From: Chloroflexota bacterium
Lineage (GTDB): Bacteria > Chloroflexota > Limnocylindria > QHBO01
Length of the DNA: 20,606 bases
Assembly (NCBI GenBank): GCA_020848055.1
Contig: JADLBB010000002.1
Location: forward strand, 1-20,606
Direction: 5' to 3'
In this document: one piece after another, positions 7,369 through 14,980 of the stretch
How positions within the stretch are numbered: the first letter of the stretch is position 1
Layout: every line of letters begins with the position of its first letter
Made by a program: the position numbers and the translations under genes
Notes under the pieces: generated by a model
Database searches by the model: none
What the model was told of the DNA's origin: nothing
The model's input: only the letters and a program-made list of their open reading frames with translations

Positions 7369-8577
7369 ATGCTGAGCTACACCGATGCGCTGACGCGCCT
7401 GCTGGCGCTCGCACGACCGACCGATGGTGAGACGGTGGCCCTCGCCGATGCGCTGGGACGCGTCCTGGTCGATCCGGTGGTGAGGGCGATGGTGGACGTG
7501 CCGCCCTTCGACAACTCGGCGATGGATGGCTACGCGCTGCGCGCGGCGGACACTCCGGGCCGGCTCGAGGTGGTGGGGGAGTCGATGGCCGGTGCCGCCT
7601 CCGTGTCCGATGTACGCCCCGGCAGCGCGGTCGCCATCGCCACCGGGGGACCCATGCCGGCCGGGGCCGACTCGGTCGCCCCGGTCGAGGACGTCGACCT
7701 CGTCGGCGGCACGCTGGTGGTGCCCGCCGCGGTGACGCTCGGGCGGCACGTGCGATCGAGCGGGCACGACACGCGCCGCGGCGAGGCGGTGCGCCTGGGC
7801 GGGTCGCTCACATCCCCACGACTGGCGGTGCTGGCGTCGATGGGCCTGGGTCGCGTGGAAGTCCGGCGCCGGCCGCGGGTCGCGATCATCTCGACCGGCG
7901 ACGAACTGGTCGAGGCGGGCGCGATGCTGGGCCCGGGGCAGATCCACGACTCGAACTCGGTGGCGCTGGCCGCGGCCGCCGTCGAGGCCGGCGCGGAGGT
8001 GGCGGTGCTTCCACGCATCGCCGATGAGGCCGATGCAGTGGGTGGCGCGCTGCGTTCGGCGGCGGCCGGCAGGGACCTGGTGGTCACCTCCGGCGGCGTG
8101 AGCGTCGGGCCGCGCGACCACGTGCGGGCCGTGATCGAGGCCGATGGACGCCTGGACTTCTGGCGCGTCGCCATCCAGCCCGGCAAGCCGCTGGCGGTGG
8201 GAAGCCTGGACGGAACCCTCGTCATCGGCCTGCCCGGCAACCCGGTCAGCGCGCTGGTCACCTTCGAGCTGTTCGTGCGGCCGTTCCTGCGCGCCATGGT
8301 GGGCCTGGCCGGCGACGGCCGAACCCGCCTGGGCGCGACCGCGAGCGCCAGGCTGCCCAAGGATCCACGCCGGCGCGCGTTCATGCGGGTGGTGGTGAGC
8401 AGGAGCGCCGGCGGCGAGCTGGTGGCCGACCCGGCCGGCGGCCAGATGTCGTCGCAACTGCGGCCCATGGCCGAAGCGAACGCGCTGCTGGTCGTGCCCG
8501 AGGGGGTCGAAGCCGCCGAAGATGGCCAGGAATACGAGGTGATCATGCTCGAAGCGGTCAGGGACCAGGCGCCATGA
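7369..8577 (+). CDS. moeA: Molybdopterin molybdenumtransferase MoeA
   Basis: MoeA inserts molybdate into adenylylated molybdopterin, the last general step of molybdenum cofactor synthesis. The 402 residues are full length. Visible markers are VPPFDNSAMDGYALRAAD near 44-61, the ATGGPMPAGADSV loop near 88-100, and the MogA-like core with STGDELVEAG, QIHDSN and TSGGVSVGPRDHV. GKPLAVG and GLPGNPVSALVTFELFVRPF follow. The C-terminal beta-barrel domain is also present. The start ATG at 7369 is eight bases after the protease stop; no other start fits the family. The stop overlaps the moaC-mogA start by four bases (ATGA), so the two cofactor genes are coupled. The partner functions MoaA, MoaD, MoaE and MoeB are not in the window. 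Confidence 0.96.
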   Translation: MLSYTDALTRLLALARPTDGETVALADALGRVLVDPVVRAMVDVPPFDNSAMDGYALRAADTPGRLEVVGESMAGAASVSDVRPGSAVAIATGGPMPAGADSVAPVEDVDLVGGTLVVPAAVTLGRHVRSSGHDTRRGEAVRLGGSLTSPRLAVLASMGLGRVEVRRRPRVAIISTGDELVEAGAMLGPGQIHDSNSVALAAAAVEAGAEVAVLPRIADEADAVGGALRSAAAGRDLVVTSGGVSVGPRDHVRAVIEADGRLDFWRVAIQPGKPLAVGSLDGTLVIGLPGNPVSALVTFELFVRPFLRAMVGLAGDGRTRLGATASARLPKDPRRRAFMRVVVSRSAGGELVADPAGGQMSSQLRPMAEANALLVVPEGVEAAEDGQEYEVIMLEAVRDQAP

Positions 8578-9530
8578 AGCCCACTCATCTCGACGCGGAC
8601 GGCGCACCGCGCATGGTGGACGTCGGCGACAAGCCGGTGAGCGTTCGCCGGGCCGTGGCCGCGGCCGTCGTCCGCATGCGCCCCGACGTGCTGGCCACCC
8701 TCCTCGACGCGGGCGGCCCCAAGGGCGACGCCTTCGTCACCGCGCGCCTGGCGGGGATCGGTGCGGCCAAGCGCACCAGCGAGCTGATACCGCTGTGCCA
8801 TCCGCTGCCGCTCGATCGCGTGGACGTCGAGCTGACCGCGGATCGGGAGGCGGGCACGGTAGCCATCCGGGCCGAGGCGCGAGTCACCGCGCGCACCGGC
8901 GTCGAGATGGAGGCCATGACCGCCGCCAGCGTGGCGGCGCTGACCATGTACGACATGGCAAAGGCGCTCCAGCGCGACATCGTCATCGAGCGCGTCGCGC
9001 TGGTGGCCAAGACCGGCGGCCGCTCGGGGAGCTTGCCGGCGCCACCGCCCGCAGCGCACGAGGCGGTCGTCGTGACCTGCTCGAATCGCTCGGCGGCCGG
9101 AGAGCGCGACGATGCCTCGGGACCGGCGCTGGTGGCCGCCCTGCGCGATGCCGGCTTCGACGTTGCGCCCGACGCGATCGTGACTCCCGACGACGCCGGC
9201 CAGATCGAGGCGCTGCTGTCCGGGCTGGCGGATTCGGGATACCGGCTGATCGTGACCACCGGCGGCACGGGCCTGTCGCCGACCGACGTGACGCCGGCGG
9301 CCACCCGCCGGGTCATCGATCGCGAGGCACCCGGCCTGGCCGAGATGATGCGCGCCGCGGGCATGGCGTCGACGCCGATGGCCGCGCTGTCTCGCGGCGT
9401 GGTCGGGTCGCGCGGTCGGACGCTCATCGCCAACCTGCCCGGTTCACCGAGAGGAGCGGCCGAGTCCCTGGCCGCCCTCCTTCCCGTCCTGCGCCACGCC
9501 ATCGAGCAGCTCGCCGGCGGCGATCACTGA
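8574..9530 (+). CDS. Bifunctional MoaC-MogA/MoaB fusion of molybdenum cofactor synthesis
   Basis: The 318-residue protein joins two enzymes. Residues 1-155 are MoaC, which forms cyclic pyranopterin monophosphate with MoaA. The catalytic elements are all seen: Lys50 in PKGDAF, LCHPLPL at 74-80, GVEMEAMTA at 109-117, YDMAKAL at 126-132 and Lys146 in AKTGGRSG. After a short Pro-Ala linker, residues 163-318 are a MogA/MoaB domain that adenylylates molybdopterin, with TTGGTGLSPTDVT at 228-240 and ANLPGSPRGAAE at 286-297. The frame is open across the junction and shows no sign of a sequencing join, and such MoaC/MoaB fusions are known in several bacteria. Together with MoeA in the overlapping gene upstream, it covers an early step and the last two steps of the pathway. 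MogA and MoaB homologues cannot be separated by eye. Confidence 0.94.
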   Translation: MKPTHLDADGAPRMVDVGDKPVSVRRAVAAAVVRMRPDVLATLLDAGGPKGDAFVTARLAGIGAAKRTSELIPLCHPLPLDRVDVELTADREAGTVAIRAEARVTARTGVEMEAMTAASVAALTMYDMAKALQRDIVIERVALVAKTGGRSGSLPAPPPAAHEAVVVTCSNRSAAGERDDASGPALVAALRDAGFDVAPDAIVTPDDAGQIEALLSGLADSGYRLIVTTGGTGLSPTDVTPAATRRVIDREAPGLAEMMRAAGMASTPMAALSRGVVGSRGRTLIANLPGSPRGAAESLAALLPVLRHAIEQLAGGDH

Positions 9531-9582
9531 CCATCGCGGCCGCTTGCGACCGAAGGCGCGATCGCGGGCTCGCTGGCGCCGG

Positions 9583-9588
9583 TACCAT
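9583..9588 (+). promoter_or_regulatory. TACCAT -10 box before the membrane Fe-S protein
   Basis: TACCAT ends eleven bases before the ATG at 9600, which lacks a ribosome site. The message would have at most a few leader bases. An identical hexamer precedes dcd. Confidence 0.4.
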
Positions 9589-9599
9589 GGCACCCAATC

Positions 9600-11819
9600 A
9601 TGCAGACCGGAATCCCGTATTACCCGCTGATCGTCGTGCCGATCGCGCTGGCGATCGTCCTGTTCTGGCGGCGTGCGCGCTGGCACCTGGCGATCCTGCG
9701 CGAGGGCCGGCCGCTGGACCGGACCGGACGCATCGGTCAGCGGATCGCGTCGCTCGGCGTCTTCGTGCTCGGGCAACGGCGGCTGCTGCAGGATATCGGC
9801 CCTGGGCTGACGCACGCCTTCGTGTTCTGGGGCTTCCTGGTCCTGCTGGCCACCACCGGCAACTACCTGACCAACGGTCTGGTGGAGGCAATCCTGGGCT
9901 GGCCGCTGGGTGGGCTCGCATGGAGCGTCGTGACCTTCTTCGCGAACCTGTTCGTGGGGCTGGTGCTGGCATCGGTCGTCTACTTCGTGGTGCGGCGCAC
10001 CCTCGTTCGGCCGCCGCGCCTGGCACTGACGCGCGACGCCTTCATCATCCTGGGCCTGATCTTCTTCATAGTCCTGACCGAGCTGTTCGGCGACGCGTTC
10101 GCCTACGTGCTCGATCCCGGGCACCACGCCAGGCCGTGGGCGATCCTGGCCGGTCCGCTGGCCGGCGTGCTGGAGCCGCTGGGTCAGCACGTGGCGCAGG
10201 CCGGCTTCGGCATCATGGCCTGGGTGCACATCGTGCTGGTCCTCGGCTTCGGATCGTACCTCCCCTACAGCAAGCACCTGCACATCATCAGCAGCGAGCC
10301 CAACGTCTATTTCCGCAACCTCGAGCCACGCGGGGCGCTGCGCAAGATGGACCTCGAGGCCGAGCCGGCCCCCGGCGAGCCCGAGCTGGTGTTCGGCGCC
10401 AAGGGCCTCAAGGACCTGACCTGGCGCCACCTGCTCGACCCGCTGGCCTGTACCGAATGCGGGCGCTGCATGGAGTTCTGCCCGGCGTCATCCACCGGCA
10501 AGATCCTGAGCCCGAAGCACCTGATGGAGGGCCTGCGCGACCAGATCTGGGCCGCCGAGACGGCGCTGGCGGCCGCGGCATCGGCGCAGCGGGCGTGGAA
10601 GGGTGGTGCCGGCGGCGGGGCGGAGGCCGCCGACGAGACGCTGCGGCTGGCTCGCGAGCGCGCCGACGAGGCCCTGCGCCTGCCGCTGGTCGACAACGCC
10701 GTACCCGAGGAGGCGATCTGGCAGTGCACGACGTGCGGCTGGTGCGTGGAGGGCTGCCCGGTACTGATCGAGCACGTCGACACCATCGTCGAGATCCGCC
10801 GCAACCTGGTGCTCGAGGAGTCGAAGTTCCCCAAGGAGCTCAATATCGCGTTTCGCAACATGGAGAACGCGGGCAACCCGTGGGGCCAGCCGCGATCGGC
10901 CCGGCTGGACTGGGCCAAGGGCCTCGACGTCGCGGTGCTGGGCGAAGGCGATGGCCCACCTGTCCCGGCGGCCGCGACCACGCCGTGGCGGACGGTGCTC
11001 GAGACGCGGCCGAGTGGGGACCCACTGGACGGCGGCGTCCTGTACTGGGTCGGCTGTGCCGGCGCGTTCGACGATCGCAACCGCAAGGTCGTGCGCGCCA
11101 TGGCCCAGCTGCTGCGCCAGGCCGAGGTGCCGTTCTGGGTGCTTGGCCCGCGCGAGACGTGCACCGGCGACCCGGCGCGCCGGGCGGGCAACGAGTACCT
11201 GTTTCAGATGCTCGCCGAGGAGAACGTGGCCACCCTGACGGGTGCGCACGCCGAGCACGGAATCCGCACCATAGTGGCGACCTGCCCGCACTGTTTCAAC
11301 ACCATCCGCAACGAGTACCCGCAGTTCGGACTGCGGGGCGTGCAGGTGATCCACCACACCCAGTTGCTCGACCGCCTGGTTGCCGAGGGCCGGCTGGTCC
11401 CCACCGAGCACCACGAGGCGATCGTCGCCTACCACGACGCCTGCTACCTCGGGCGCTACAACAACATCTACGACGAGGGCCGCCGGGTGGTGGAGTCGGT
11501 CCCGGGGCAGTCGATCGCCGAGATGGAGCTGCACCACCGCAAGGGCATGTGCTGCGGCGCTGGCGGCGCGCGCATGTGGATGGAGGAGCGCGAGGGCCAG
11601 CGCATAAACCACCGGCGGGTCGAGCATGCCATTGCCACCGACGCGACCGAGATCGCGACCGCCTGTCCGTACTGCCTGATCATGCTGCGCGATGGGACGA
11701 CCGACCTGGAGCGGACCGATATCGCCGTCCGCGACGTCGCAGAGCTGCTGGCCGACGCGACCGGCGCCTGGACGCGCGACGCCCCGAACGGCGAGGTCGT
11801 CCCGACGGCCGACGCATAG
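9600..11819 (+). CDS. ETF:menaquinone oxidoreductase-like membrane Fe-S protein (NarI-like + 2x[4Fe-4S] + two CCG domains)
   Basis: This 739-residue protein begins with a NarI-like cytochrome b part of about five helices (near 8-24, 70-90, 105-133, 146-168 and 200-222). Candidate haem histidines are His72, His197, His210 and His226, and the SKHLH motif follows helix 5. Two ferredoxin clusters come next (Cys284, 287, 290, 294 and Cys376, 379, 382, 386), separated by an Ala/Gly-rich stretch (318-360). Two CCG domains close the protein: Cys486, Cys521 in CTGDPARR and CPHC 562-565; then Cys615, CCGAGG 651-656 and CPYC 689-692. This architecture (DUF224/HdrD-like fused to a membrane haem part) is that of the EtfAB:menaquinone oxidoreductase (EMO) proposed to send electrons from fatty-acid oxidation into the membrane quinone pool. 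The acyl-CoA dehydrogenase and etfBA genes 3.2 kb downstream support this. Other HdrD-like quinone-linked oxidoreductases remain possible. Confidence 0.85.
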   Translation: MQTGIPYYPLIVVPIALAIVLFWRRARWHLAILREGRPLDRTGRIGQRIASLGVFVLGQRRLLQDIGPGLTHAFVFWGFLVLLATTGNYLTNGLVEAILGWPLGGLAWSVVTFFANLFVGLVLASVVYFVVRRTLVRPPRLALTRDAFIILGLIFFIVLTELFGDAFAYVLDPGHHARPWAILAGPLAGVLEPLGQHVAQAGFGIMAWVHIVLVLGFGSYLPYSKHLHIISSEPNVYFRNLEPRGALRKMDLEAEPAPGEPELVFGAKGLKDLTWRHLLDPLACTECGRCMEFCPASSTGKILSPKHLMEGLRDQIWAAETALAAAASAQRAWKGGAGGGAEAADETLRLARERADEALRLPLVDNAVPEEAIWQCTTCGWCVEGCPVLIEHVDTIVEIRRNLVLEESKFPKELNIAFRNMENAGNPWGQPRSARLDWAKGLDVAVLGEGDGPPVPAAATTPWRTVLETRPSGDPLDGGVLYWVGCAGAFDDRNRKVVRAMAQLLRQAEVPFWVLGPRETCTGDPARRAGNEYLFQMLAEENVATLTGAHAEHGIRTIVATCPHCFNTIRNEYPQFGLRGVQVIHHTQLLDRLVAEGRLVPTEHHEAIVAYHDACYLGRYNNIYDEGRRVVESVPGQSIAEMELHHRKGMCCGAGGARMWMEEREGQRINHRRVEHAIATDATEIATACPYCLIMLRDGTTDLERTDIAVRDVAELLADATGAWTRDAPNGEVVPTADA

Positions 11820-11927
11820 TCCGTCAACCACATGGAACCGGAGGCACGCCCCCGCGCGTGGGCCGTGTTGGCGGTCGCATGGCGTCGCCACGGAACAGGA
11901 TCCGTTCTCGGCGTCACGATAGGGAAT

Positions 11928-11951
11928 CCGCAATGTGAAGGGCCATTGCGG
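11928..11951. repeat. Inverted repeat CCGCAAT-N10-ATTGCGG, possible Lrp operator
   Basis: A perfect 7-bp inverted repeat (11928-11934 and 11945-11951) lies about 35-58 bases upstream of the -10 box of the Lrp-type gene. AT-containing palindromes in this position fit an autoregulatory Lrp/AsnC site. It is the least GC-rich palindrome in the gap. A weaker ACGGA/TCCGT repeat lies at 11890-11905. Confidence 0.4.
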
Positions 11952-11962
11952 CACGGAATCGG

Positions 11963-11991
11963 TTGCACACCGGGCTGAAGCCGCCTAGACT
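11963..11991 (+). promoter_or_regulatory. Promoter TTGCAC-N17-TAGACT for the Lrp-aminotransferase operon
   Basis: TTGCAC at 11963-11968 and TAGACT at 11986-11991 are exactly 17 bases apart, the best -35/-10 pair in the window. The ATG at 11999 is seven bases past the -10 box, which predicts a leaderless transcript. Confidence 0.6.
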
Positions 11992-11998
11992 GGCCGGG

Positions 11999-12484
11999 AT
12001 GGCCATTCGAAGTAACCGAGGGCGCACGCCGCATCCGGCGCTGGACGACCTCGACCGGGCGATCATCGGATGCCTGCAGGCCGACGGCCGGCGACCGTAC
12101 GCGCGGATTGGCCGTGAGCTGAGCGTCCCGGAAGCCACGGTTCGGCAACGCGCCGAGCGGTTGGTCGAGCGCGGCGTGATCCAGATCGTCGGCGTGACCA
12201 ACCCGCTGGCGATGGGCTTCGGTCAACCGGCGCTGATCGGCATGCGAGTCGAGCCCGGGCGGATCGAGGAGATCGCCGAGCGCATCGCAGGGTTGCCGGA
12301 GGTCACCTACCTGGTGGTCGTCGCCGGCCGGTTCGACCTGCTATGCGAGGTGGTGTGCGAGGACAACGAACACCTGTTGAGCGTCCTCACCGACCGGCTG
12401 GCTGCGATCGAGGGCATCCGTTCGACCGAGACCATGGTCGAGCTGCGGTTCGTGAAGGAGAGTTACCAATGGGGCACCCGCTAG
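11999..12484 (+). CDS. Lrp/AsnC family transcriptional regulator
   Basis: This 161-residue DNA-binding protein has the standard family layout. An N-terminal winged helix-turn-helix (about 14-62) starts with ALDDLDRAIIGCLQADGR, and its recognition helix is in SVPEATVRQRAERLVERGV. It is followed by an effector-binding RAM domain (about 75-152) with VTYLVVVAGRFDLLCEV. Such proteins respond to amino acids or related small molecules and often control the adjacent gene. The ATG at 11999 is preferred over upstream in-frame starts because it sits just after a -35/-10 pair and the HTH starts soon after. The TAG stop is part of the AGGAGG site of the downstream aminotransferase, so the two are cotranscribed and the aminotransferase is the obvious target. 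The effector is unknown. Confidence 0.92.
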   Translation: MAIRSNRGRTPHPALDDLDRAIIGCLQADGRRPYARIGRELSVPEATVRQRAERLVERGVIQIVGVTNPLAMGFGQPALIGMRVEPGRIEEIAERIAGLPEVTYLVVVAGRFDLLCEVVCEDNEHLLSVLTDRLAAIEGIRSTETMVELRFVKESYQWGTR

Positions 12485-12488
12485 GAGG
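12483..12488 (+). promoter_or_regulatory. AGGAGG ribosome site built on the Lrp stop codon
   Basis: The TAG stop at 12482-12484 runs into AGGAGG (12483-12488), six bases before the GTG start at 12495. This fixes the start of the aminotransferase and couples it to the regulator. Confidence 0.85.
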
Positions 12489-12494
12489 ACAACC

Positions 12495-13940
12495 GTGACC
12501 GTGACCGAGAACCGCATCGATCGAACGCGGATCACCGACATCGCGACGCGCGAGGAGGCCGAGTACCGCCGTCGCACGCCGCGCAGCGCCGAGCTGTTCG
12601 AGCGCGCGCGCCGGTCGCTTCCGCTGGGGGTGGCCAGTTCGTTCCAGGCCTATGACCCGTATCCGCTGTTCATGACCGATGCGCGCGGCAGCCGCATCAC
12701 CGATGCTGACGGCAACGAGTACATCGATTTCGACATGGCCTTCGGCGTGCTGGCCGCCGGACATTCGCACCCGCTCGTGGCCCAGGCGCTGGCCACCCGG
12801 GTCGCCAACGGCACCTGCTACACGTTCCCGGTGGAACAGGGCATCGCCCTGGCCGAGGAGATCAAGTCCCGATTCGGTGCCGACTGCGTCCGCTTCAGCA
12901 ACTCGGGCACCGAGGCCACCATGGATGCGATCCGCGTGGCCCGCGGCTACACCGGACGCGAGAAGATCGTCAAGTTCGAGGGCGGCTACCACGGCCACCA
13001 CGACGACGTGCTGGTGAGCATCCAGCCACCGCGCGAGCTGATGGGCCAGGCGGAATCGCCTGCGACTGTGCCGGCCAGCGCGGGGATCCCGCGCAGCCGG
13101 ATCTCCGAGACGATCATCGCGCCATTCAACGAGCCCGACATGGTGGCCGCCATCCTGGAGGCCCACGCGGGCGAGATCGCCGCGATCATCGTGGAGCCGG
13201 TCCAGTTCAACATCGGGGTGGTGCCACCGAAGCCCGGCTTCCTGGAGCGCCTGCGCGAGCTGGCCGACGAGCACGGCACCGTGCTCATCTTCGACGAGGT
13301 CAAGACCGGCGTGGTCCTGGCGTGGGGCGGCGCGTACGAGTACTTCGGCGTCAAGCCGGACCTGTTCTGCCTTGCCAAGAGCATCGGCGGTGGCGTGCCG
13401 ATCGGTGCTTTCGGTGGCCGCGACGCGGTCATGCGCTCGATCGAGTCGCTCGAGGGAACGCCGGCCTTCAGCGCCGACGCGGCCGGCACCGGCATCGACC
13501 GCACCACGATCCCCGGTGGCGCGACGCGCGTGGCGCATCTTGGGACGTTCAACGGGAACCCGCTGTCGATGACCGCCGGCCTGGTGACGCTGACGCAGGT
13601 GCTGACCCGCGACGTGTACCCGCGCCTGCATGCCATGGCCGACCGGTTGACGGCCGGCTGTGCCGACATCCTGGCCGAGCACGGCCTGCCGGGCTACGCG
13701 ATCAACGTCGGTCCCAAGGGATGCGTCATGTTCACCCCGGAGCGGGTGACGAACTATCGCGACTTCATCGGCCTCGACTCCGAGTTGTGGACCGCGAGCT
13801 TCTTCTACCTGGCCAACCGCGGCATCCTTCTGCCGCCTGGACCGGACGACCAATGGACGCTGTCGGTGCAGCACACCGATGCTGAGATCGACCGCTACCT
13901 CGCGGTCTTCCGCGATTTCGCGACCGAAATTACGATGTAG
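12495..13940 (+). CDS. Class III PLP aminotransferase, glutamate-1-semialdehyde aminomutase-like
   Basis: The 481-residue protein is a fold-type I, class III pyridoxal-phosphate enzyme. Markers are the phosphate-binding SGTEATMDAIRVARG (137-151), the cofactor-stacking region FEGGYHGHHDD (161-171), Asp267 in LIFDEVKTG, and the Schiff-base Lys295 in CLAKSIGGGVPIGAFGG. These resemble glutamate-1-semialdehyde 2,1-aminomutase (HemL) more than GABA or ornithine transaminases. However, the protein is about 50 residues longer than HemL. It has an extra segment at about 320-346 before GTFNGNPLSM, and it sits beside an Lrp regulator rather than haem genes. I therefore do not call it hemL; it may act on a beta- or omega-amino acid. 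The GTG start has a perfect ribosome site, and its TAG stop opens the next gene's -10 box. Confidence 0.88.
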   Translation: MTVTENRIDRTRITDIATREEAEYRRRTPRSAELFERARRSLPLGVASSFQAYDPYPLFMTDARGSRITDADGNEYIDFDMAFGVLAAGHSHPLVAQALATRVANGTCYTFPVEQGIALAEEIKSRFGADCVRFSNSGTEATMDAIRVARGYTGREKIVKFEGGYHGHHDDVLVSIQPPRELMGQAESPATVPASAGIPRSRISETIIAPFNEPDMVAAILEAHAGEIAAIIVEPVQFNIGVVPPKPGFLERLRELADEHGTVLIFDEVKTGVVLAWGGAYEYFGVKPDLFCLAKSIGGGVPIGAFGGRDAVMRSIESLEGTPAFSADAAGTGIDRTTIPGGATRVAHLGTFNGNPLSMTAGLVTLTQVLTRDVYPRLHAMADRLTAGCADILAEHGLPGYAINVGPKGCVMFTPERVTNYRDFIGLDSELWTASFFYLANRGILLPPGPDDQWTLSVQHTDAEIDRYLAVFRDFATEITM

Positions 13941-13943
13941 AAT
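13938..13943 (+). promoter_or_regulatory. TAGAAT -10 box overlapping the aminotransferase stop codon
   Basis: TAGAAT is the closest match to TATAAT in the window. Its first three bases are the TAG stop of the aminotransferase. The ATG at 13953 is nine bases downstream and has no ribosome site. Confidence 0.6.
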
Positions 13944-13952
13944 CCGTAAGTA

Positions 13953-14822
13953 ATGCTGGAGCGCACGGCGCGACCTCTCAGGGGCCTGGGCAACGGCCTT
14001 GCCAGCGCGGTGGATGGCTTCTATCGCCTGGCCGGCGGCCCGGGCCGCCTGCTGCAGGACCTGCTCAACGGATCATGGCTGGGCCACTCGCTGCACGCGC
14101 TGGTGGTGGACGTGGTCGTGGGCGGCACGACGGTCGTGCTGTTCCTTGACATCCTGCGCGTGGCGTTCGGGGTTGATGACCTGGCCATCGCTTCGACCTG
14201 GGCCCTAGGCCTCGCGACCCTCGCGGCGCTGGCGGGCATCGCCAGCGGGCTGACCGACTTCAAGGACACGCCGCCCGACAGCGATGAGCGCGACGTCGCT
14301 GTGCTGCACGGAGCGCTCAACATCGTGTCCAGCGCGTTCTTCGTGGCCTCGTTCGTCGCGCGCATGGGTGATGCGCACACGACCGGCTTCTGGCTGCTGC
14401 TGATCGGGTACGCGATGGTCACCATGGGCAGCTACATCGGTGGCCACATCGTCTTCAAGTACGGCTACATGGTGAACTACAACGCCTTCAGCAAGGGGCG
14501 TCGCGCGAAGTCGTTCACCGCGGTGGCTGTCGCCGCCGATGTGCCGGAGGCCACGCCAACGAAGGTCATGTTCGGATCGACCGCGGTCATGATCGTGCGA
14601 CGCGGCGATGTGGTCCACGCGCTCAAGGACACCTGCTCGCACGCGGGCGGACCGCTGTCGGAGGGCGAACTGGTGGGCGACACGATAACCTGCCCCTGGC
14701 ACCGCTCGGTGTTCAGGACCGCCGATGGGGCCGTGCTGCACGGTCCCGCCGGCACGCGCCAGGTTTCGTATGCGGCGCGCATCCTGGACGGCCAGATCGA
14801 ACTGCAGGGGCCGCGCGACTGA
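13953..14822 (+). CDS. DUF2231 membrane domain fused to a Rieske [2Fe-2S] domain
   Basis: The 289-residue protein has an N-terminal membrane part with four hydrophobic helices (about 46-70, 83-102, 120-137 and 145-165). It resembles DUF2231, with the early GHSLHALVVDVVVGG motif, DFKDTPPDSDERDVAVLHG, and a GGHIVFKYGYMVN end. A soluble Rieske domain follows (about 203-286). The iron-sulfur ligands are complete: Cys228 and His230 in CSHAGGPL, Cys247 and His250 in CPWH, spaced as in bacterial Rieske ferredoxins. The protein probably carries electrons at the membrane, but no partner oxygenase or cytochrome complex is next to it. DUF2231-Rieske fusions are known in Actinomycetota and Chloroflexota without a proven function. 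The gene has its own -10 box and is followed by a 218-base gap with hairpins, so it is likely monocistronic. Confidence 0.88.
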   Translation: MLERTARPLRGLGNGLASAVDGFYRLAGGPGRLLQDLLNGSWLGHSLHALVVDVVVGGTTVVLFLDILRVAFGVDDLAIASTWALGLATLAALAGIASGLTDFKDTPPDSDERDVAVLHGALNIVSSAFFVASFVARMGDAHTTGFWLLLIGYAMVTMGSYIGGHIVFKYGYMVNYNAFSKGRRAKSFTAVAVAADVPEATPTKVMFGSTAVMIVRRGDVVHALKDTCSHAGGPLSEGELVGDTITCPWHRSVFRTADGAVLHGPAGTRQVSYAARILDGQIELQGPRD

Positions 14823-14864
14823 ACTTGCCCGCGTGGCAGCGGTGCGAACGTGTCAGTCGAACTC

Positions 14865-14885
14865 TGCACGATCGCACGTCGTGCA
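14865..14885. repeat. Inverted repeat TGCACGA-N7-TCGTGCA
   Basis: A perfect 7-bp inverted repeat with a seven-base centre lies 42 bases after the Rieske gene and about 100 bases before the acyl-CoA dehydrogenase promoter. It could be a terminator stem or an operator for a dimeric repressor. No T-run follows. Confidence 0.4.
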
Positions 14886-14918
14886 TGTCCGGGGGACGGA
14901 GGCCGCACTGCCATGGGC

Positions 14919-14938
14919 CGTCCTGGTACCCCGGGACG
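14919..14938 (+). terminator. Stable hairpin CGTCCTGG-TACC-CCGGGACG
   Basis: An 8-bp stem with one G-U pair and a four-base loop lies between the Rieske gene and the acyl-CoA dehydrogenase operon. A GC stem without a T-run is a weak terminator prediction. It ends about 40 bases before the next -10 box, so it could equally be a regulatory site. Confidence 0.35.
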
Positions 14939-14980
14939 CCGGCGGCCCACCTCCACCATCACTCGGGCCCGCAGATGGGC

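Noticed and set aside
8574..9530. MoaC-MogA fusion as an assembly or frameshift artefact
   Set aside because: The frame is continuous with a normal linker, both domains are complete, and similar fusions are known.
9533..9562. ATCGCG/CGCGAT repeat after moaC-mogA as a terminator
   Set aside because: Only 6 bp with an 18-base loop and no T-run; expected by chance in such GC-rich DNA.
8795..11938. Open frame of 1047 codons on the plus strand
   Set aside because: It runs across moaC-mogA and the membrane Fe-S gene in another frame and is dominated by Arg, Gly, Pro and Ala. This is a GC-driven shadow with no recognisable domain.
12387..13874. 495-codon open frame antisense to the aminotransferase
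   Set aside because: His/Arg/Asp-rich shadow; the plus strand has the ribosome site and full PLP-enzyme motifs.
12495..13940. Naming the aminotransferase hemL
   Set aside because: Core motifs are similar, but the longer length, the internal insertion and the Lrp neighbour make a haem role unsafe to claim.
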